From Haliclona indistincta (Eukaryota > Porifera > Demospongiae > Haplosclerida > Chalinidae), in the NCBI GenBank assembly GCA_964017065.1, contig OZ024791.1, positions 619,001 to 683,000 on the forward strand: a stretch of DNA of 64,000 nt. Reading direction: 5' to 3'. Positions 40,208 to 51,093 of this stretch are shown here, piece by piece. Made by a program: the position numbers and the translations under genes. The notes beneath the pieces are model-generated. The model worked only from the letters and a program-made list of their open reading frames with translations, was not told the origin of the DNA and did not search any database. The stretch's first letter is position 1, and each line of letters starts with the position of its first letter.

Positions 40208-43200
40208 TTATATGAGAGGTACAGAAGGTGTGAGAGGGCTATAGCCAGCCATTCCTAGTCCACCAAACCCAGCAGCTGCTGATAGCTGTGCAGCAGCTAG
40301 AAGCTGTTGCTGGCGTCTCTGCTGCTGAGCCAGTAGCTGTAGTTGCTGTTGCCTGCGTTGCTGTTCAGCTGCCATTATCAGCTCATTCTGCATCATCTGG
40401 TCAGCAGCTAGTTGCATTGGGTTATAAGATGGCTGGAAGACAGTGGCAACAGGTGGCGGAGGTGGCGGAGGTATCTGATGGATGGCAGGAGGAGGGGGTA
40501 GGTGGCTGGCTGAAGTAGCCGGAGTCATCATGGGCTCATCTAGTGTGGAGTGGGGTGGTGACTGGCGCTGACCTAGTGAGGACTGTATCTCTTTGACATG
40601 ATCACACAGGATCATCTGCTGCCCTACTAACAGCATCTGCAGCTCACGTACTCCTGGGTTCTCCTTCAGCTTGCCTTGGATAGCCTGCAGCTTCTGCAAG
40701 TCACTCTGAAGCACCTTCTGCTGTAGTGAAGGCAGAGCCTTCATTCCTCTATTCCTCTGTAGTTGAGTTAGTCTGGACAGCTCTCTCTGTATCTCCAGCT
40801 GCTGGGTTTTGATACGCTCATCAAGATCCTCGATGTCATCACCATCTCCTAGTGCCCATTTGGTACCCAGCATCTTCATGGCTTCTTCACTGGTCATTAC
40901 TCTCTTCTGTCCTGATTCTTCAGAGCTGTCACTATCATTCTCACTATCACTATAGTCATCTTCATCAAAGTCATCAATATTAGTGGGACCGCGTTTCTTT
41001 CCTTTAGACTTGTCTTTCTTTCCTTTGTTATCATCTCGTTTGCCTTTTCCTGAGCGCCTTCCTTCATCCTCACTGCGTTTCCTGCGCCCTCTCCTATCGT
41101 CTTGACCTCTCCTTCCTCGTCTCTTATTATCATTTTCATCATCATCTTGTTGTACTGCTACTTTCCTGCCATCTCTATCATAGTAGTGAGTAGTCTTTCT
41201 CTGCTGCTGTGAGCGAGATCGTTCTCTCTGCTTTGACAATATTGCCCTCTTCCAAGCAGGCATGTCATCAGGGAACTGGATAATCAATTAACTAGTGAGG
41301 ATATGAGTGTTGCTGTACTTACATCATCTTCCTCCTCTTCTTCCTCTTCTTCTTCATATCGGTCTCTGCCCCTACGCCCTCGCTGGGCTGGTGACTGTTT
41401 GCGTGGAGCTGGGGACTGCCTTCGTACGGGCCTGTCCTCCACTTGGTTTCGTCGAGACATCATGACCGCCTGAATGGGAGAAAGGGAGTAAGAATAGTGG
41501 AACAGTATTGCTGGAGGTGGCTATTACCTGGAATTCTGACACATTCTCTTGTCCAGCATCTAGTTGAGCCTGCATGTGTTTGAGAACCAGAAGATAGAGC
41601 CAGTATTCCTACTCTAATGCATAATCAGCACCTTAGGTTTATCCCTCTGTAAGTGACTGAACAGACGAGTTCCTTCACCGAACCCACACATGTCTCTCAT
41701 GTCATCTCTGGTCATGCGATATAGCAGTCTACCAGTCTTCACTGTCACTTTGTCAACACAGCTATGTATACAACAAATATTATACAGCAAATCTAGTAGT
41801 GGGCTATAGAAGTTGTGAAACATACCTGTCAAATCCCTGAGCACGTAGCCAGCTTTCAATTTCACGGCTATTGGCATCCCATGGTAGAATTTGATTGGGA
41901 GGCTCGGGGCCCTCTGTGATAGGAGAAGGAGTCTATTAGTGTTCACATATTGTGCATATTAATCACCTTGATCTTTTCTACTCTGTAGCTTCAGCTGTAG
42001 TTCAGTGGGTGGAGGATTGGTCTCCTTAGCACTAGCAACTGATCAGTAATACACATCATTGCACTGTCAGTCTCGACTACTTGCTTGTATACTGACCTTC
42101 ATTCGATATCTTAGTAGCAGTCCGTCGTAAATGATTGCTGCGTCTATTCTTAAGCTCTTCAATGAAATTTGATGGTGTGTCACCAGATGCCATGACTGGC
42201 TTGGTAGTGGTTTTACCTGAGTACCAGATAACAATGCTCACTCAACTTTCACTCATTTTGTGTGAGTCACATGCATTCGAGCTTAAAATTTCTATATAGC
42301 AACGGATATCACTGGACATTGGTTGAGAGCTGTGTCACTGTAAGGGCACCTCTCTATAGACTTAACTTTATAACAGCTAAAACTATAGGAACAAAGTTAA
42401 TACAGCATCCTATCATGCCGGCAGTATAGTGAACTAGCAACTAAAACAATTCAAACGTGCATTTCTTCAGCTGTGTGACTAACCCTGCTTCTGTAGGTTC
42501 ATCTTGTGCTCTGCCACCATCTCAGTTAGTGTCTTCTTGTTAGCAGGACCAGCAATGGCAGGAGGAGGAGGTGGAGGAGGAACACCAGCAGGTAATGGAG
42601 GAGGTGGAGGGACTCCGCCAGGTAGTGGAACCGCGCCGGGAGGAGGTGGGGGAGCAGGAGGACCACCTGGAGGAGGTGGAGGTGGGGCTCCAGGAGGAGG
42701 TGGAGCTCCTGGAGGCGGAGGTGGGGCTCCTGATGGAGGGGGTTGTGGTACACTGGGTGCTGGAGGAGGCTGTACATGCATTGTTGGTGGAGTGTGGTGA
42801 TGTGTAGAGGTATCCAGCAATGTCTGGAAAATATCAGTGTTATATTCTGTGCATATGTATTAATTTGTCAGTCACCTCTCTGTCGGCTGCTGCAGGAGGT
42901 GGTGGGGGAGGAGCCATTGGTGGTGCAGGTACCAGTTTACCAGACAGGTTGATCAGACCTTCAGTTTCCACTATTGCAAGCAATGCGTAAAACACATATA
43001 AGTATTGATATACCTTGTATAGTGCAGACTAACCTCTGGTTGCACTGGCTTTAGATTGCACCATCTGTAGTAGATTCGAAGGTGCGAATCCTTGAACTCC
43101 AAACCTGTTCCTCACTATCCACCACTTGTTAGTATTGTCCAGTACCTCAACTCGCTCACTCTGCTGCAAGCTGACCTCATCAATGTTAGTGGCTGTGTAG

Positions 43201-46200
43201 GGAAACAGCACTTTAGCCAATCTCTTGCCTGAATCAGCAGTAGAAGACTGAGGGATAGGACTGCTGTTGCCCTATCGAGAGAAAAAGAGAAGTTGCAGTG
43301 ACGGTATATGTGGAGTATATTGCTATAATATTCAGACCTCTCTGGTTAGTTGTAGGTTAGCTGGGACAGATCTAGCATTCACTAAGCCTGCCTGTGATGC
43401 TATAGCATGCTCCACAGCTGGATTGATACGCAGTAGGTTGGTCTGACTGGAGGTCTTGCCAATATTATCATATGCCTCGGAGTAAGCTTGTCCCTGGCGC
43501 TCCCTGGGTAAGGTGTCTAATGATGGTATAAAGGCTGGTCTATCGCTGATGTTATGCAGTCGAGACGGTATACAGCCATCAGTAAAGATGATATCATACT
43601 TAGGGATGGGTGTGTTGGTCGGCCATTGCTCACTAGAGAGTAGTAATCAGAAATTTAAATGAGGATAATTTAGGTGCTTACGCTGATATTCTCCAGTTAG
43701 CTCCTAGTTCACCCCACAGCGCAGAGTCCCGTGGAGACAGCACTCGCAACATCAGATCAATGGCCGCCTTTGTTAGCAGAGGCACCTGCACTGAGGCTGC
43801 TGTGTGTGGACTGAGCAAATGAGAAGGAAAGAGTCATCCCACAGCATCACGTGATGTGCAACATACGATTTGTTCTTCTTGATGAACTCTCTCATGTACA
43901 CAAAGAATCCTTCGAGCATTTCATCAGCTGATGGGTTGCTGAGGTGGTGACCCAGCTTAGCCAACAGGTTGATGCCGTACTTGAGCTTCTGATAGACTTG
44001 TATGAACTCAGCTTCTGATGGACTCTGAGTCTTTTTCATTAAAGAGACCATCTCAGCTGGAGTGGTGAGAAAATAATTTTGGACAAAAAAGAAGAGAAAA
44101 AATGCTAGAATGAACTACTCATGAAATGACTTACGATCATTCCTCTTCCTTCGTGACAGTCTTTTCATTTTCTTGTCTAGCTCTCTGCGAGCTGCAGATA
44201 TCTCGAACAGTGTTCGCACAAACAGCTCTAGATCATCAATCACATGATTTAGCAAATCCTATATAGACAGACAAGTAAACAAACATGGGTTACAGGACAC
44301 ATGAGCTATCTTTATCAAGTGTATTGTGAGACAGATGCACTCAATCATAGGCTAGTGTGGTTATGAATAGCTAATCTCATACACTGCACAAACAGATGTT
44401 GTAATATTCACTGAAGCATAAGTGTATTCATTGAGGATATATGCAGGTCAACATCATGAATATAGATGCTAAATATAGTAACATCACAACAACAGCTTAA
44501 ATTGGAACTGATATCAGCTGTGATGGAGTGAATTTCTTCCAAAAACATCCTGATCAACTGGTTGCTAGTGACAGATAGCTAGCTATATGATGCAGCTATG
44601 ACAGATCTGCTATAACATACCACATCATGCTGTATTGCAGCTGCCTTCATAGTCTTGCGTACATCTCCAACCCTGTCTCCACCTGCTCCTGGTTGCAGGC
44701 TAGCTACAACAGCACTGCTGTACTCATTGGTTGCCCTAGTGACCACTCCCTCTGCACCGTCAGTGTATTCTGCTGCTTGCAGTCTGTGCTGAGTAGCCGG
44801 CATTGCTCCCACTGCTGGATGGTGGGTAGTGAATGTGGGAGGGTGATTCTGGTAGCTGATGTCTGGAAGGGCGGGGCTGCTAGTAATGTCTCTACGAGCT
44901 AGCTGGTCAGTGCTGTCAGAGGAGTGGGATAGAGGACTCATGGGAGGTGAGATGGTGAGTGGAGAGGCTGGGAGAGGTGATTGATGACCCAGGACCCAGT
45001 TCTCATCCAGCATGTCTCTAGTCATGACAGGTGAGCCTCCTCTACCCCCATGTGCTAGTCGCTGCTATAGGACAAAGACAAGGGTCATGTTAGTGTGAGC
45101 TGTGTGTGTAATACCCTGTGTCTGTTGCCTTGTCTATAGTTAGCTACTGCATGGCTGATCTGGTTGCTGATATTCTGAGCCTGCAACAGTGATGAAACAC
45201 ATGGATAAAGCAAGATTATAAATTTGCACGTGAAACTGTCTTTTATAATTTCGCTTGTAATCATCACACAGCATGCAATTCATACTGCCACACACTCACT
45301 GGTGTTCTGGCACACTGGAAGTAGTGTGCCTTAGGACGTAGCTCTCCTGGTAGATGAGTCCCTATCATGAGCACGTTGTGCCGCGAGTCCTTGTCTTGTA
45401 TGTGATTGCACATCACCACACAAGATAGTGGAATTATCATCATATCCTCCTATAGAAGGAACAGTGCCATTCATGAACTCAGTCCCATCCATGCATGCAG
45501 CCCTACCCTAGTGGAGAGATTCTTGATGATAATATCGGAGTCAGTGATGACCAGGAACACATTGTGCGACCATATGCTGCCTTGATTGAGGAGGTGCTTC
45601 AACTTGCGCACACTCTCAGCTGGGTTCAGCTTGCCCTCTACTGCCATTGTTGCTACATGCTGCAGTAGACATACCATGACACATGATTGAAATGCAGGTT
45701 TCTAGCTAGTGTACCTCTACAGGAAAGTTCTGAGTGAAACCCGGCACTACTCCATCTCTTCCCTGAGGGTATATGGTGTAGGGGTTACTGATCATTGGAC
45801 CAGCTTGCTGCTGTTGCTTGGACTTCTCTGAAAAAATCAAGAAAAGCATGTCAGCACAATTCCACACATTGCCTCAGCCATAGCTTACTGTCTTTCTTCT
45901 TCTTTTTGTTACGTTTGTGACCCATTGGGCCTCCCTGTGGTGGACAAGGAGATGATGACAATAAGGTAGTAACAGATTTCTTACAGTACCTCGATGCTGT
46001 CCCAATTCATTGTGGCTTGATGAGGCAATCCACTCAGTAGGTCGGATTCACTGAAATCACGTAAGTCCTGATGCTATATATATAGAGCAGTGCACAATTA
46101 TAATACCAGTAGGTTATAGCTAAGTCTCACCAAGTGATCCGCCGCACTGGGTTCTCTTGTCCAAGCAGGCAAGTTGGGGTTAGAGCGAGCGAAATTTTCA

Positions 46201-46294
46201 GCTGCTTGCTTCCTACATCAGTGATAACGTTTAGGATGACTGCTGTACTAAAGTGTGCGCGAGTAACTTACTTGGATCTCCCAAGCAGCGGCAT
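40208..46294 (-). CDS. EPS8: EPS8-like actin-regulatory adaptor
   Basis: Twenty-three exons join in frame to 1410 residues: 46272-46294, 46131-46212, 45990-46067, 45889-45934, 45715-45827, 45507-45659, 45300-45449, 45115-45180, 44621-45064, 44135-44258, 43867-44056, 43682-43810, 43338-43632, 43034-43271, 42876-42970, 42484-42823, 42097-42216, 41967-42038, 41826-41913, 41632-41761, 41528-41569, 41323-41469, 40208-41275. Domains: PTB (~105-235), Ser/Pro-rich segment (~240-385), EPS8 helical region (LLNHVIDDLELFV, LKYGINLLAKLGHHLSNPSA), SH3 (~650-705; ALYDY-like LFPYTATNIDE, KWWIVRN), poly-Pro (743-855), a WH2-like helix (NFIEELKNRRSNHLRR) and a SAM-like domain (~925-992). EPS8 proteins cap and bundle actin and link to Rac signalling. 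The last ~400 residues (Lys/Arg/Asp-rich, coiled coil, poly-Gln) are not in vertebrate EPS8 as I know it. Human EPS8 has 822 residues. Confidence 0.9.
42528..42760 (-). repeat. Proline-codon repeat in EPS8-like exon 16
   Basis: Encodes runs such as GAPPPPPGAPPPPGAPPPPPP. Profilin or SH3 ligand-type sequence. Antisense Gly-rich ORFs are shadows. Confidence 0.9.
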
Positions 46295-46604
46295 TTCAAC
46301 GGAGTAAACTACTGCACTAGCACTGAGGCACGCCCTTGTTTTCTGGGCGTACGAGTTGCTGTTGCAATAAATAAATTCACAGGAAAACTAATGAGGGTTT
46401 GTTATCAGTCCCTTTAGCCTAGTGATGCGACGAAGAAAGACAAGTTTCCAAAATGCTGCTTTCTGTTTCAATGCTGCTGTGCTTATGTTCCTTGCGTAAG
46501 GCTAAGCAAAGGTGCTCTGCGCATTGGACGGTGTGCGCTTTGCCGGTGATGCACTTTTGCACGTGGTCTACCCGGCGGTATACCGCGGTTCAGCGGAAAT
46601 AAAA
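46295..46604. promoter_or_regulatory. Divergent promoter region, EPS8 / TMED
   Basis: 310 bp separate the two start codons. Contains GC-richer stretches (46550-46600) next to the TMED start. No TATA box is obvious. Confidence 0.5.
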
Positions 46605-47679
46605 ATGGCGAGAACAATAGCATTTGTATTCCTACTCCTCTTACCTCTTCCGTCTCTCTCGCGAGACTCTACCTTTACGTTCCACCTTCGTCCAGGTAGA
46701 ATAGAGTGTTTCTATGAGTACGTACACGAAGGCGCCTTACTGGAAGTGGAGTACCAAGTGAGTTACAAGTGCTGTTGGGTGCCACTTCACTTCCACCCAC
46801 CTCAGGTCATTTCTGGAGGAGAGCTAGACATCAATTTCTTCATCACAGGTCCAGACGGCTTGATACTAGCTTCTGATGAACGCAAACTAGACGCACTCAA
46901 ATCAGTCGATGTGAAAGAGACAGGAGAGCATGCGATATGTCTCGATAACTCGTTCAGTCATGTGAGCGAGAAGCTGGTGTTTATGGATATCATCATAGAG
47001 GACGATGCTGGGGAGAGTATAGAAGAGAAAAACAAACAGCAGCTTGGTCCTGACATTGTTAAGAGCATGGAAATGGACATGAAGCTGTACAACTTGAGTG
47101 TGAGCTAATTAAAATTAATAAGAGACGCATCGGGACATCATTTTAAGAGATGTTGTCCTCTTCTTTGAGTATAGTAGGTATTGGGACATTTGAGGATGGA
47201 GGTGTGTCCTTTTCTGTAAATTTAGACTTTGTTGTAAAAATATATTATGTTGATATGATGTTGATGTTCGTTTTTGACCCTGCCACGAACCCTCTTACTT
47301 TTCAGCCTGTCATTGAAAATCCTCTTGCTCATCACATCTCACACTGCCTCTCGATCCACCTTATCTCCTCCTTCCTCCCTCTCCATTCTTCCTCTCTCAT
47401 TCCACCCTTCTTTCTTCCTCTCTTACTTGAGTTATGTTTTTTCTTTTTCTACAGCAAGTTCTTACTAACATGACTATTCATCTAAACAAGGTGGTCAGAG
47501 ACCAGCAGTTCTTCAAGGCCCGAGAGTCTCGGCATCGTCACACTCTTGAGAGCAACAACAATCGTGTGTTATGGTGGTCACTCACTAACTGTATTGTGGT
47601 GGTGGGCGTGGGCATATTGCAGGTCATACTGGTTAGAAACCTCTTTGGTACCAAGAGAAAAGACAGGATCCGGACTTGA
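46605..47679 (+). CDS. TMED5: p24 cargo receptor of the TMED1/TMED5 type
   Basis: Exons 46605-46757, 46806-47099 and 47455-47679 give 223 residues. A signal peptide (MARTIAFVFLLLLPLPSLS) is followed by a GOLD domain (FTFHLRPGRIECFYE, EYQ/VISGGELDINF, CLDNSFSHVSEKLVFMDI), a coiled coil and one C-terminal transmembrane helix (LTNCIVVVGVGILQVILV) with a short basic tail (RNLFGTKRKDRIRT). p24 proteins cycle between ER and Golgi in COPII/COPI vesicles. The 48-nt piece 46758-46805 starts GTGAGT and ends CAG. It is in frame without stops, but it encodes an insertion absent from the family, so I call it an intron. TMED1 and TMED5 cannot be told apart here. The tail lacks a terminal KK. Confidence 0.88.
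46758..46805 (+). other. 48-nt in-frame mini-intron of the TMED gene
   Basis: GTGAGT donor and a pyrimidine/CCACCTCAG acceptor. Removing it restores EYQVISGGELDIN, aligned with EYQVLDGAGLDID of animal TMED5. If retained it would add 16 residues with two cysteines. Confidence 0.8.
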
Positions 47680-47777
47680 GATATTGTATTATAGTCTTAT
47701 CATCAATCTTAATTTTTTGCTTTTGACGGGGTAAATTTTATCCCTAGAATTAAAATTTTGTCATTATTAACCCTTCT

Positions 47778-48763
47778 GTGACCAAACGTTTTTTGAGAAA
47801 GATGGTGGAAAACGTCATCTCGTTCGTGCTGATGACCCGCGAGCGCACACTTCGCTCGTTGAGGTATCTTATGCGCAAGTATACCCCAGAGCTGAGCAAA
47901 GCGATACTGACCAGGAACAGCCATTTCAATATCGCGTCAGATCTGTACAACGAGAACGTACTACCCGAGTTGATCTACACGTCAATGCACATGGTGGATG
48001 AGCCAGAGATCGTCAAGGTAAGCACCATATATCTAAGCTGCCTCTAGCAACCCAACTTTAGTAGAGATGTTGATAATTTCGGTCCGAATCAAATGATTTT
48101 CAGCTCTTTTTCTTCCTTAGGTGGTGAGTCTGCTTACTGCTATCAGAAAAGCAGTCGAGCGCGACCCAAACAAGTTTCCTGTCGTTCTGGCAGCCATGAA
48201 GAAACAAGTACATGTCACTGAGGTAGTGGAGAAGATAGAGCTGGAATACTGTGAGTCACGTGACGGACACACCTGGTCACTCAGCTGTTGCTGTAGATAC
48301 AAGAGAGAGACTGATTCTGTGGAGTGTGGTGCTAGGGTGTGGTCTGATCATCAGTATTATCACTGGTATAATAGCTTATCACTACATGCAAGGTGAGCAG
48401 CTGTCGCTCTCACTGTCTAACTGTGTCTTGTGCTCTTCAGACACATGTACTCCAGTGAAATGTGCCGACCTTGATGATCATGTTCTTCAGAACCTGACCT
48501 CTCTCACTCAAACTGAACTACGTGATGGGTACGAGCGCTGCTCTAACCTCACCACTTTGTCCCGGCCGTTCGATGAGCTGCTGAGAGTGTGTGAAGGAGA
48601 CAAGAGTGAGACTAGTGACTGCTTTATGAAGACCTGGTTCCATCAGTGGCTGTGTCAGGACTCCAGCATTGGTTGCTGGGAAGATGTACTGCTCTTATTG
48701 CAGTGCCTGAACCAAGAACATTTAATAGAACCCATTGAGCATTTTATCATGAGTACACCTTGA
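47778..48763 (+). CDS. Array unit A: CARD-like - TM - Death-like protein
   Basis: Exons 47778-48017, 48121-48250, 48297-48392 and 48441-48763 join in frame to 262 residues (a second in-frame Met is at 47802). Residues ~10-115 look like a CARD-type helical bundle (DLYNENVLPELIYTSM, LLTAIRKAVERDPNKFPVVL). Exon 3 is one transmembrane helix (LWSVVLGCGLIISIITGII). The last exon has a Death-like domain with a Cys-rich lead (CTPVKCADLDDHVL) and the typical end W-W-L pattern (CFMKTWFHQWL, CWEDVLLLLQCL). It has no proline linker, unlike the other units. Its last exon is almost the same as that of unit B although its first three exons are unrelated in sequence to B. Role in membrane Death-fold signalling inferred. 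Confidence 0.7.
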
Positions 48764-48806
48764 GTCTCGCCCACTTTTAATACTGACAAAAATTAATTTT
48801 AAAATT

Positions 48807-50301
48807 ATGGCAGCGAAGGCAGCTATAGCGAGGCGACCGGTTAGAGCAGCTAGATGGGATCGGGATGCAAATACGGAGGCGTTGAAGAAGGCTTTCGGAG
48901 ATATTATGGTAGCGATTACCGATCCGACCACCTTTGCCTATGCGCTATATAGTGCAGAATTGATCAACCAATCGACTCGAGAATCCGTCGCGAACGAGCG
49001 CATTTCAGTTTCCGAGCGAGCAAGCAAGCTAGTTTCAGCAGTACTTACATCGATTTTATCCGACCCGAGCCATATGGGCGCATTTGTAACGGAACTGAGG
49101 AAGAGTGGTCCCGCAGGAGAAGTTGTTGCTAATAAGTTTGCTCTCGGAGAGTGTGAGTTAACTGCAGACAGTGTGTGCTCTGTACAAATTTCATGACCTA
49201 GCTATAGATGGACCTGTTGACCTACCTCCTCCTCTACTACCATCACCTCCTCCACCATCGTCACCATCTCCTTCTCCACCATCATCACCATCACCTTCTC
49301 CACAATCGTCACCATCACTTCCACCATCGTCACCATCACCTTCCCCTTCACCATCAGCACCATCACCATCATCATCAGAGGGACCACGTCAGCGACATAC
49401 TGCTCATGATGATGATCCTCCAGCTGGTCAGTTACTGTCAGCTAGTGGGTGGTGCTCAATACTGGATCTCTTTGTTCAGATACTAAAGTATCACAGCTGC
49501 AGGATGGTAGTGATGGGTCCTCAATGCTGCATGACATTGGACAGTGTGTGTTGTTCATTGGAGGTGTGTCCCTAGTGATGTGGATAGGATTCATGATCGT
49601 ATACACCCAACTACCTCTACCAAGCTTAGGTGAGTTAGTATAGGTACTGATCTGATAGGCTTGACAGGCTGATAAAAGGCACAATATTCATGCAGACTGC
49701 AATGAGCTTTAGTCAAATTGATAATAATCAATCAATTATTATCTAACACTGACAGTATAGCATTAAGAATTTTAATAGTCTATCGAGCAAGATCCAAAAC
49801 TCTCGGTCGTGAAATAGAGAGGGTGATGGAGAAATTGGAGGAGGTTTTTCCTAGGCCCTTTCTCGATTCATGAGCGAAAGTTTGGGTCTTGTTCGATAGA
49901 CTAGTATTAAAATACAGAATATCTATTCAAGTCAGTGTTCAATCCTGCTCCTGGTGCTCTCACTGACCCATTATTGTTCTCCAGGTTCATGTACTCCAGT
50001 GAAATGTGCTGACCTTGATGATCATGTTCTCCAGAACCTGACCTCTCTCACTCAAACTGAGCTACGTGATGGGTACGAGCGCTGCTCTAACCTCACCACT
50101 TTGTCCCGGCCGTTCGATGAGCTGCTGAGAGAGTGTGAGAGAGAGAAGAGTGAGACTAGTGACTGCTTTATGAAGACCTGGCTCCATCAGTGGCTGTGTC
50201 AGGACTCCAGCATTGGTTGCTGGGAAGATGTACTGCTCTTACTGCAGTGCCTGAACCAAGAACATTTAATAGAACTCATTGTGCAAACTCTGTTATCATG
50301 A
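48807..50301 (+). CDS. Array unit B: CARD-like - Pro-rich - TM - Death-like protein
   Basis: Exons 48807-49152, 49208-49426, 49480-49629 and 49985-50301 give 343 residues. The CARD-like domain covers ~25-112 (ALKKAFGDIMVAITDPTTFA, FVTELRKSGPAGEVVA). A Ser/Pro repeat linker (~120-165) ends in RQRHTAHDDDPPA. The TM helix is CVLFIGGVSLVMWIGFMIVY. The Death-like domain is of the A type (CTPVKCADLDDHVL). Exons 1-3 belong to the D/F family while exon 4 belongs to A, so B is a chimera. Phase is 1 at every exon border, which makes exon exchange frame-safe. Intron 3 carries a small inverted-repeat element. It starts 43 bp after the stop of unit A. Confidence 0.72.
49208..49387 (+). repeat. CCA/TCA codon repeat encoding the Ser-Pro linker
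   Basis: Imperfect 'ccaccatcgtcaccatc' permutations. The homologous exons in D, F and H have other lengths, so the linker length varies quickly. His-rich and Met/Val-rich ORFs in other frames are shadows. Confidence 0.9.
49769..49912. mobile_element. Small inverted-repeat element in unit B intron 3
   Basis: Arms of about 30-40 nt (ttttaatagtctatcgagca... and ...tgttcgatagactagtatta), total ~144 bp. Looks like a MITE remnant. No ORF. Confidence 0.65.
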
Positions 50302-50344
50302 GTTCATCGGTCTTGATATCGAGTCTCGCCCATTTTATGTCAAA

Positions 50345-50746
50345 ATGGCTGCTAGAGTGGTGTACAAGAGGGCTTTCAACGATATTTTTAAAGCGATTGG
50401 CGATCCTAGCTCTTTCGCTGATGCACTTTTCAGTGCAAAATTGATCTCGCCATATGCGCGAGATACTGCAAAGGACGAGCACGTTCAAACTACTGAACGT
50501 GCCGGCTCACTGGTATCTGCTGTTGAACCCTTGATCGAATTGGACTCGAAAAGCATGGGCACATTTGTAACGGAGCTGAGGAAGACCGGACCAGCCGGAG
50601 AGGCAGTTGCTGAGAAGATCGCCAATGGAGAATGTGAGTGGATACATGAGCCACTGCACAAGTTCTGACCGACTTGCTTGTGCGTTTTTTAGATGGATAT
50701 ATTGATCTATCGTCACTTTCTCGTCTACCATCAGCCAGTAGTAGAG
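50345..50746 (+). pseudogene. Array unit C: CARD-like remnant, downstream exons missing
   Basis: Exon 1 (50345-50633) encodes an intact CARD-like domain (AFNDIFKAIGDPSSFADALF, FVTELRKTGPAGEAVA). Exon 2 (50693-50746) encodes a short linker (YGYIDLSSLSRLPSASSR) ending at a phase-1 donor. No TM or Death exon follows before unit D. It is therefore truncated, unless its donor splices to exons of unit D, which would be in phase. A TTAA element (50795-50975) sits just downstream. Confidence 0.6.
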
Positions 50747-50794
50747 GTAAGTTAGGAGACTATATGTGACCGGATCTGGGAAAATGAACCTTAA

Positions 50795-50975
50795 GGGGAT
50801 CTGTCGTAAATGGAAAGAACGCAAAATATTCAGCACTTTGAATATCGTCAGCATCAATGTTGATGCAGAAATGATAAGTACTATCCTTGTTCTTTTGAAT
50901 ACAAAAGTGCTTTTTGACCCAAAAAGTCAAATTACTATGAATATCATGCGTTACTTTCGTCTACTAGAGATCCCC
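50795..50975. mobile_element. 181-bp TTAA-flanked MITE between units C and D
   Basis: Termini GGGGATCT and AGATCCCC, flanked by TTAA at 50791-50794 and 50976-50979. Short TIR, no ORF. A third TTAA family in this window. Confidence 0.7.
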
Positions 50976-51093
50976 TTAAGTGGTCGAGGCGGCAAATTTG
51001 AATTTGAATGTAGACTACGCAGATCGCGCGGGCTATCACTCAGTATCACGTGATGCACGTGTAGGGGGCGGGACGGGCTATTGTGAAAACAGG

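Noticed and set aside
42504..42800. Gly-rich and Leu/His-rich ORFs
   Set aside because: Other-frame readings of the EPS8 proline-codon exon.
46512..47108. A 198-residue single ORF for the TMED 5' exon
   Set aside because: The upstream part has no family match, and the ORF includes a 48-nt segment best explained as an intron; the start is placed at 46605 before the signal peptide.
49202..49486. His-rich and Met/Val-rich ORFs
   Set aside because: Other-frame readings of the Ser/Pro linker exon of unit B; same at 51524 and 55246.
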